Of a stretch of DNA of 64,000 nt, positions 22,606 to 64,000 are shown in pieces. Origin of the DNA: Beroe forskalii (lineage: Eukaryota > Ctenophora > Nuda > Beroida > Beroidae); the NCBI GenBank assembly GCA_011033025.1, contig WFMF01000141.1, forward strand, positions 248,001 through 312,000. Reading direction: 5' to 3'. The translations under genes and the position numbers were made by a program. Positions within the stretch are counted from its first letter, which is position 1, and every line of letters begins with the position of its first letter. The notes under the pieces were generated by a model that was not told the origin of the DNA, ran no database searches, and was given only the letters and a program-made list of their open reading frames with translations.

Positions 22606-25305
22606 CGAAATGCCACTGTAACCGCCTATTATATTTGGTTTGTAAAGCGGTGCTAGAGATGATTTTGTCAAGTTTGAAAAATTAGATATTTTATATAGAT
22701 TGGACGTGTTTACGTACACCTAAAAAGTAAAGCCATCGCGGTGAATTTTATAAGCAGAATAACTAGTAACTAAATGTCCAATTTAAAAAAATGATGTAAC
22801 AGCGAATCTTGGTTCATTTGTAATCACTTCATTAATGATTGAAGCGGTAAAGATAGCCAAAGAAAGAGTTAATATTATGATACGGTAACTTTCATCTTGT
22901 GTTGAAAATTATGATTTACACCTTATTTCGTTCGATATTGAAACGATATTTTTGTAAAGCTCGATTAATATAATAATCGCACAGGTTCGTGTCTGCCTAT
23001 TTTTCAAATATATTTATATGAAATATTGTTCAAGGAGCGATGGATCAGTTACATATTAATAAAGAATATTATAACGGTTGCATTTGATGATTGAATAAAC
23101 ATAATATTTGAATTACATAATATTATTATTTATTCATTCTGGAAACATCTTCACCGATTGATTCGCGATTAAATTCATGTACATAATATAATTATTATGG
23201 TTCTTTAGAAAGTTAGAATGGCTTTCTTAGAAATTTAAAATGGCTCATAATGAAACTTACACAGAAAGACAGAAGCCTGAAGCACCCTAGAGTGCCTAGC
23301 CTTCCCCCTCCCCCTAGAAACACCCTAGAGTGCATAGGCCCCTTGGATTTTCTCCGAACATTTTATCATAAAAATCGAGCTCAGTTACACACTTACACAT
23401 CATGCCTGGCGCTGCAAGGAAACCGACCTACAGTCGCTTTTTACCCTTGAAAATGAAACTTGCACTCTCTTATAAATATGGTTATAAAATTTCTCGCATA
23501 GTTTTTGCCCATTACACACACCACGAATCTGCGAGTGGAGCTTTTCACTGTGTTTTTTAATGAAAATCACACCTTCTCTGATTTACGTCAGAGAAGTAAG
23601 GAGACAATAATTGGAGTTACGATGTGACGTCATTATCAGGCGTTTGATTGGCAAATTGATGACATCTCTTGACGTTCAATTTGGATCTGGTCAGACACCT
23701 TTTTGTGGTGCCACCGTAATGGATAATGCGTAATGCAAACACTCGTTGTGGACAGCTAAATTTATCTTACAATCAAACATGGGGAACATGAATATAGGCA
23801 TGCATATAACAGTTTTCATTTCCTCCGAATACAAGAAAATTTTCAATCTAATTTCTTCCTCAAAGCAATAATTTCTTAATTTACTCAATCTCTGAATATA
23901 TATTTCACAGCTGTAAAAGATTATATTCAACTAGATTAAATTCATTATATTCTCTACTCACTGTGTGTAGAGCCTGCACTGCTTGCTTCAAGGTGTACAA
24001 ATCTTCAAATCTGCGACTTCGACTCTGCTACAAGAGCCCATAAATAGGATAATTTCACATTCAGCACTGAATATAAATTGCACTTTCCATTATATATAAA
24101 TATATTTTGAACGTGTGTGTGTGTGTCTTTCAAGCTGCACTTCACTTCCAGTGATATATTCATTGGATTATATTTTGTGAAATTACAGTGCAAGAAATTA
24201 TGTAAGTGAACTCTGGCCCATTTTCCAGTGGTGGTCTGACATCAAAAACGAGCAAAGTATGCTGTTATAGGAGACGCAATAATTTCTAAATTTACTAAAT
24301 GTACCGTGCTCAAAATGTAAGATATTTCGTATTCAAAACGCTTTCATTGTAGAAAAATTCTAAAAAGAACGATGTATGTTTTCTTTTATTTCAATCGGTG
24401 AAGATTTTCTCCCAGAGAATGAATGATTTATAATGATGAGTAAACAATATATAATTACTATACGAATTACATATTCAAACTGACACTACGTAAATAATAT
24501 GTTGTGTGAATTAATAAACGATTTTTCAACAGTGTCGTTGTAATTTATTTTTATCAATAACACTAATATTATACATTTTTAAGATTTAAAATTCGAATCA
24601 AGACGCGTGTTTTAATTGCTTCCCAATTGTACACACAGGTGTCGACAAACCTGAGAATGATGAAGGGATTTCTTTCTACCCATCTGCCATTTGTAAGTGC
24701 TTGATAATTCAAGTAAGCACATAAATCAATTTAGCACATAAATCGAACGAGGAGTAATTTTTTTCTTCAGAAAATCGTAATCCTCGGCAAAAACCGAGGC
24801 CGAAGCCGAATCCTCGGTCGATCGTTGATTTAGCAGTATTGAACGCTGTACATGGTGCCATGCGACCTGGATAATTTCAGAGTGATTTTCATTTCGCGTT
24901 TTTGCAACACTTGTGTAACTTTCTAGGTTTTAGCTACCTTCTCTTTGATCTCAAATACTTGTACATTAAACGATTTTCAGTGCAGATTGTTTGATAATTG
25001 TGTGAACAAAGATCAAAGAAAACTGGTAGACTTCATGTGTCAAAGTGTTCAGTCGATTTAAACGCACGTAATCATAATCTGTGCTCGCAATCAGCCATTG
25101 GTCTCACTTTTAAATGAAAAAAGAATGAGAGATCCTGAAGTAGGTATTTTAAGATAATTTCTTGGTAAAAGAAGCAAGAAAATTCAGCACACAGGCCGCA
25201 AAATCGCTTATATGGTGTTGCGTTATCCCTAATCCGTAATCATTGCGACCTTTTTAATTTGCTGTGGTTAGTAGTTACTAGTAAGATGAGTGAAGGTTTC
25301 TGTTT

Positions 25306-25612
25306 GGGGCCATCCATAAAGGACGTCCGCAATGAGGGGGCAGGGGAGAGTCTGGCTAATGCGGACGTTTGCGGACGTAGGGGGGAGGGGGTGTTCGGCC
25401 AAATGCGGACGTCCGCAATTCACGGAAATTTCGGGCGATTTGACTGATATTTCACTAGAAAATCATGAAATTTCGGGGCCAAAAATGATGACCCAAAAGA
25501 TTTTGAAGAAAAATGCGGACGTCCGGGGGGGAGGGGTTTCTGGATTGCGGACAAGGGGGAGGAGGGGTCTGAAATGGCCGAAATTTTGCGGACGTCCTTT
25601 ATGGATGGCCCC
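25306..25612. repeat. 307-bp MITE with 27-bp terminal inverted repeats
   Basis: The left end (25306-25332, starting GGGGCCATCCATAAAGGACG) and right end (25586-25612) are exact reverse complements. TTT flanks both sides, a possible 3-bp target duplication. The interior has repeated GCGGACGTCCG motifs and long G-rich runs. ORFs on both strands follow from the repeats. Confidence 0.85.
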
Positions 25613-26920
25613 TTTCATTTTTACAATTTCGTATCTCAGGGTAATATCGGAAGTACTCTTATCCCACTTCTCACGCCATCCACAGTACATTACGTATTAA
25701 TTGAAATAGATCACCGGTGTACGGAAAGTTCAGGAAAGGTTCAGGAAATTTCTACGATCTTTTAATTAACACCCCACGCACTGCTACAATCTACATAAGT
25801 GAGGCACTGCTTTACTTTATGATATAAGTGAGGGGTGATCTACTCATGATAGTAATTTAAATCTACTCAACGACCGAATTATAGATCGTATATAATTTAA
25901 AATGGCCCCTGATAAATGTTCACAGTTGTTTAATAACTCAGAGCATATAAAGTTATTCTGGAAAATTCTCGATGCTCGTAAATTATTTATCAGATGTTTT
26001 AACCAACTTCCGGGCTCAATTCAGTGTAATCAGCGAAGATGATACAATCCCGTGTTATATAATTTTCGGAGCATAGCGGTGATCCCATTGAGTGTTGCCG
26101 TAACGTCTGCAGAGTGCGGAAATGCTCAATAAAATAAGATTCATTTTATTCATTTAATAAAAGTGAAAAGTGAGAGAACCCTCATAACATTGTATTCATA
26201 GTATTTGATTTATGCCGGCTTGGTCACATTACGAAGAGCTTTGATCTGACCTGGTTAAACTAAAAAACCTACCGAATAGAAACACTCAGACCTCATTACA
26301 CAGAGTTTCTGCCTCCTCATTGCATGAACTGAAAGTTTCGTGTCTTCAGGTGTTTCAGTTTCTGCTCCAGGTCACTTCAAATGCGTCAATTTGGCCCCAA
26401 TTTTCTTCAGTATACCTAACATGTTCCACCTTAAATAATATAATGGAATTCTATTATTAGCGGTCCAAGGCTTTTATTAACGTCAATAGTCAATACAGAA
26501 CACTTCACTGAATCTAATGTGATGTTGCGAAATTATTTGGAATTTTAATGATCCATTTTGCAGTCCTCAGTCGCAGTGCACAATACCAATTCATTGAAAA
26601 AAGATCTAGTTAAAAGGTGGACGGATCTGCAAGAGATCTTGTCAGTCACACACTCACACCGGCAATAAAAGGTTCAGTTGTATATCGCAAAAAACGAAAA
26701 TTGTCCATCCAGGCCGGCTGAGAACGGTCCAAAATTTCATCTGATGATATGCCGAACGTTTACTTCTTAAGACACAAATTTTAATCTGCCTTCGACCCTT
26801 ATTAATATCATCACATGCATGAAACTGTGTAGTTTCGAACTATGTCCAAACACAACTTACCTATTTTTGTGTGTATACATATTCATAATTGCCAACACAA
26901 TTATACACTTACCAAAACCT

Positions 26921-27010
26921 GCGTGCAAAAATAGGCAGTTCAACGTCATCAACTTGCTACGTTGTGCTAAGATAATGACGTCATTTTAACCGCCTATTTC
27001 TCTTGAGGGC
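26921..27010 (+). repeat. CRE-bearing MITE copy
   Basis: GCGTGCAAAAATAGGCAGTT at the left, GATAATGACGTCA at 26971-26983, and ACCGCCTATTTCTC at the right. Degenerate outer ends. Confidence 0.7.
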
Positions 27011-30000
27011 TTATGAAGATTGGGCTTATGAGCCGAATGTCTGCCTGGAATAAGCATGCTTTTCAGAGCATTTTATTTATAAAATAATATTTAGATGTAC
27101 TTTAATCTAAATATAACATGATCAGTAGTCAATACACTAATTATAGCATTAAATATGATAGGTTTATGCATGTAGGTTGTCAAAGTTGACGTAGTTATCA
27201 TGATGAAAAACGATGATTTAGTACTGTTAACCCGCCTATTTATTTGGTGCAATCTGTTGGTATTCATTAGACTCAGACTAATTAACTTTAAGAGCATTCC
27301 ACTTAAACCGAATATGATATTTGACATTTAATTATTATGGGTATCATCTTTACACATAATATATTGAATAATAAATTTGACGTTATTTCTATTATCTTTA
27401 CACGTTATTGTCATCGAGAGTACACACTATTTAATGTTGGTTTCATCAGCATAATTATTACTGTTAGAATATTATATACAATTATATTCACTATTCAGTG
27501 ATGAATGGCTTTGGGAGTAGGTATATGGACAAGTTTGTATTATCACAATGTTAAGCTTTCATGCCTCATGGATTTACTTGTAATCCAACATTGAATAACA
27601 CTAATGTGATCTACAATACCTACTCAGTATTTTAATTTTAATAATTTTAAAAGAAAAGTCTAACTGACTTAATATCATGATAAGTGATAACTGCTGGTAA
27701 CAAAACACCTAGAATCTAAATCGCAGACATAACCGAATTGTGAGGAGATTACGCAATTTAGGTATGATGTAATATCCTCAAGATCTGCAATGCTACGGTG
27801 GCCATATATGCAAGAAAGGAGGCACTTTTGTGTGTGCCACTTCAGCCATTTTAAAACCCTTTCAAAACCCTGTCATCATTTGTATGTGACCTAAAATTCG
27901 GGGGAAAAGTTAAACTTTTCACTTCGCTCTCTAAAATACACGTACTCAATTTCCTTTACAAACACAAAACTCAAAATACACACCTTCATTTAATCAAGTT
28001 ACATATCACACAATTTCTAGAAGTTGAGTTTGAGTAGGCTATATGATAATTGCGCCTAAGGGACGCCTTTAAAAGGCTAAAGGCCGAGGCGTGGTCATCT
28101 TCTTATATTTGCAAATTTCTGTAATTTGGTCATATTCATTCGTTCTATAGGAATATTTGAGACGTTGAGAAATGGTAATCTTCTCATAACACGCGATTGA
28201 GTAGGGTCTAAGATGGAATCAGGAAAGTGACAAAAAATCTCAGATGTTAAAACACGTTGACATATAAGAAAAAGAGGGCCTCGGGTTCTTAGCCATACTT
28301 ATGCTGAAACCTCTACTTTTAGTTGAAACCGCATACTTATTACTTACAAAGTAAATCAAATATGTTCGGTGATATAGCGGAGCAAAATAGAAGTTGAAAG
28401 TTGAAATCGAGGAGAGTCATTCATGGACAAGCAAGGAAAAAAAAAACTTTTCTCCGTTTATTGCATATCAAGTCAGAAATTTTGCACAGAAAAAAGTTTG
28501 ATATTCGTTGCTTCCCCTGTCAAATTCAAGCTGAGTGCTCTGTGCTACCAAGTTTGTTGTCCTAAATGCATTTGTGGCAATTTGGCAAAATTTTTTGCGA
28601 CTCAATGGAACGCGCGAAGCATTTATCGTTGTAGCGTGCCACAAATTTCATCGCGCGCACGTGAGTTTTAAATTAAACTTTTTGCGCTTTGTTAATGTTT
28701 GTTTTCGTAGATCCAGGTTTTGGGAGCGGATTTGTCACACGCATGGAATTAATAATTTATGTCACTAGAACGTGTTGCTACTTCATACCTTCGATAGAAA
28801 ATGGATTCAATTTGCACAGGCAAAATCTTCAGGGACATGGACAAGATTTGTAAACTTCGAGAGTGACAAATCTGTGCTGCGAGTTGTCGTATTTTCCAAA
28901 TTTTTTGTCACTGCACTGGATTCTGGAGGCGCAGTGAAGTCCGCGCCAATGAGCCTTTCGACTATCATAGGCTAGGTATGAAGTAGCAACCCCGTGGCTT
29001 GCAGTTCCAGTGACATACATGCACGGAAGTCGGATATGCATTATGCATATCCGAGTGGGTGACAATTCCGGCTGTCCAACATTGTCTGACGTAGCGGGGG
29101 GTCAGGCAACGCCTGACATTGTCAACGCAGGTTCTTCAATTCAACATTTTGAGTACCAAAGTGCCCCGCCAAGATTTTCAATGCGGAGAATGATCTTTTA
29201 GAAATAAAGAAAAGTGTTGGTCAAACGGGAAAATGTCATAAAATGAAAGCAAATAAACTGTTATAATTGATCTATCAGAATATATAATTAAGTAATTAGA
29301 CATCGACAAAATAAAGCATTAAATCTTTAAAATTGAAACTAAACAAATAAGAATAAATAATATGTTAATTTTATCCCAATTATAAATAATTCGCAGCTGT
29401 GGTTTTGCGGAGACATTCACATGTTAAACATTCACAGAAAGGTGTCCAAATATGTTCGCCAGTATTTTGGTCAACAAAATACATGGTATCTGAGAGAAAA
29501 AGAAGGTAAATGCCGAATACATCTTTAGTGATTGCAGCTAGAAAAGTTATTACACGTGTAATACTTTTAAAGACATCTCGCAAAAATAATAGGCGTCATT
29601 GCGTCATGAATTTTTATTTACAACTCCAAACTTTGACTCTTTGATAATGAGATTGAGATCATTTTCGGTGGGGTGAGAATGGACCCGCCAGACAAATAGC
29701 TGTGGGACGGACTTCTTTTTTGCCTGTTTTCTAATTCTGTAGCGAGAAAAATTTTCAAGATGGACCCTATCACCTAATCAGACTTACCGAATAAAGGGTC
29801 TCCCGTGGTACTGCTTTAGGACTCCCGGGGTACTCCCGGAGGACTCCCGGGAGTCTCCCGCAGTAATTTGCTCGTATGACCGAATATATTTTTGCGTTAA
29901 TACTCTAACTCTAACCCTGACAAAATAAGAGGGTCCATTCGACTCCCACCTTTCACTCTTTGAGCCGCCTATTATTCGTGCGCAGTTCTATAGAGTTCTA

Positions 30001-30552
30001 TTAAACGGAAGAGGATCCTCAGTTCCATATATCACTGCAGGAAATTGAGGTTCCTCAGCTCCATATATCACAGGGAAATGGGAGTTGTGACGTCATATAT
30101 CCTTAATTTTCAGAGTATTGAGATCCGATTATCCGTCTGAAATCCACTGGGTATACATTCACCGTTCCGTTCGTCAGTCCAGCGATGAGATGTCTGAAAT
30201 TGTTATAAAAGTTTCAGATTTTCATAGATTGAACCAACTTGTTTTTTAAAAGAACGAGTCGTAGCCGACAACAGCTGGCCCTGGAGTAAGGGCGAAGACA
30301 TGGAAATTGACTGCGTTTTTCTCAGATTAAAAAGGGCCAAAATAAAATTAAACCGATATCAAGCTATCGAATCTACACAACAGCTCAGAAACATGACCCA
30401 TATGTACGTACACATGAGTCGATCGAAAGATCTTCAAGGCGTCAAAAGAACGAACAAATTTCAACAGAAATTCAATAAAAAATCAAATTACAGCATCCTA
30501 CGGATCTTTCGATCGATCCTTGACATACACGTCAGCTAATTCTGAGCCCTAC

Positions 30553-64000
<33,448 letters not shown>

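Larger units (their letters stand above)
19857..30552. other. Intergenic region between the KLF and neurobeachin genes
   Basis: The two genes converge here (KLF on plus, neurobeachin on minus). No protein-coding exon was recognised, although the last neurobeachin exon should lie in the right part. It is full of short inverted repeats (listed separately) and CRE-motif MITEs (22431, 23625, 26971). Apart from a GGATATGCAT-centred palindrome near 29031-29053, 27.3-30.5 kb shows nothing I can name. Confidence 0.5.

Noticed and set aside
30240..30300. Candidate last neurobeachin exon (acceptor TTACTCCAG on the minus strand)
   Set aside because: The in-phase translation (ASCCRLRLVLLKNKLVQ) does not resemble the family's C-terminus.

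Overview
This window looks like nuclear DNA of an animal, most likely an invertebrate bilaterian. It has intron-rich genes with GT-AG introns, a KLF5-class zinc-finger gene, most of a neurobeachin (NBEA/LRBA) gene, a eukaryotic tRNA-Ile(AAU), non-LTR retrotransposon remnants, many short inverted-repeat elements (MITE-like) and many minisatellites. The phylum cannot be fixed from the sequence alone. Coding exons are GC-richer than the AT-rich introns and intergenic DNA. Two clear coding exons each lack one base in a short G/C run, which suggests consensus errors in a long-read assembly.

Layout. 1-592 is a 24-bp satellite. 2399-5200 is a 2.8-kb near-perfect palindrome with a tRNA-like sequence in each arm. 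5.8-8.4 kb holds two inverted-repeat elements and the 3' end of a LINE. 8.4-16.2 kb has no recognisable gene. Exons of a KLF5-like gene lie at 16695-16796 and 18832-19853 (+); the first exon was not found. 19.9-30.5 kb is intergenic and rich in MITEs and GC-rich tandem repeats.

From 30553 to the right edge the minus strand carries the neurobeachin gene. I place 34 exons whose reading phases chain together almost throughout. In order they encode part of the N-terminal armadillo-like region, an acidic linker, the DUF1088 region, PH-like plus BEACH, and WD40 repeats. The N-terminus is beyond the window and the last exon was not found. Its introns contain a tRNA-Ile gene and two nested plus-strand genes for predicted secreted proteins with C-terminal hydrophobic tails: a cysteine-rich protein (41507-42774) and a TenA/THI-4-like protein (54531-55334). 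They also contain two foldback elements of about 1.2 kb, LINE remnants and large minisatellites.

The most unusual signals concern introns. (i) The only intron of the cysteine-rich gene is a copy of a dispersed repeat whose left edge is exactly the 5' splice site (introner-like). (ii) Two neurobeachin introns have no GT-AG solution and are bounded by 12-13 bp direct repeats. (iii) At least seven neurobeachin exon edges, with their splice sites, are tandemly duplicated into the neighbouring intron. Together these suggest active intron gain and remodelling. Two MITE families that carry perfect CRE (TGACGTCA) or CCAAT-box motifs are also scattered through the window.
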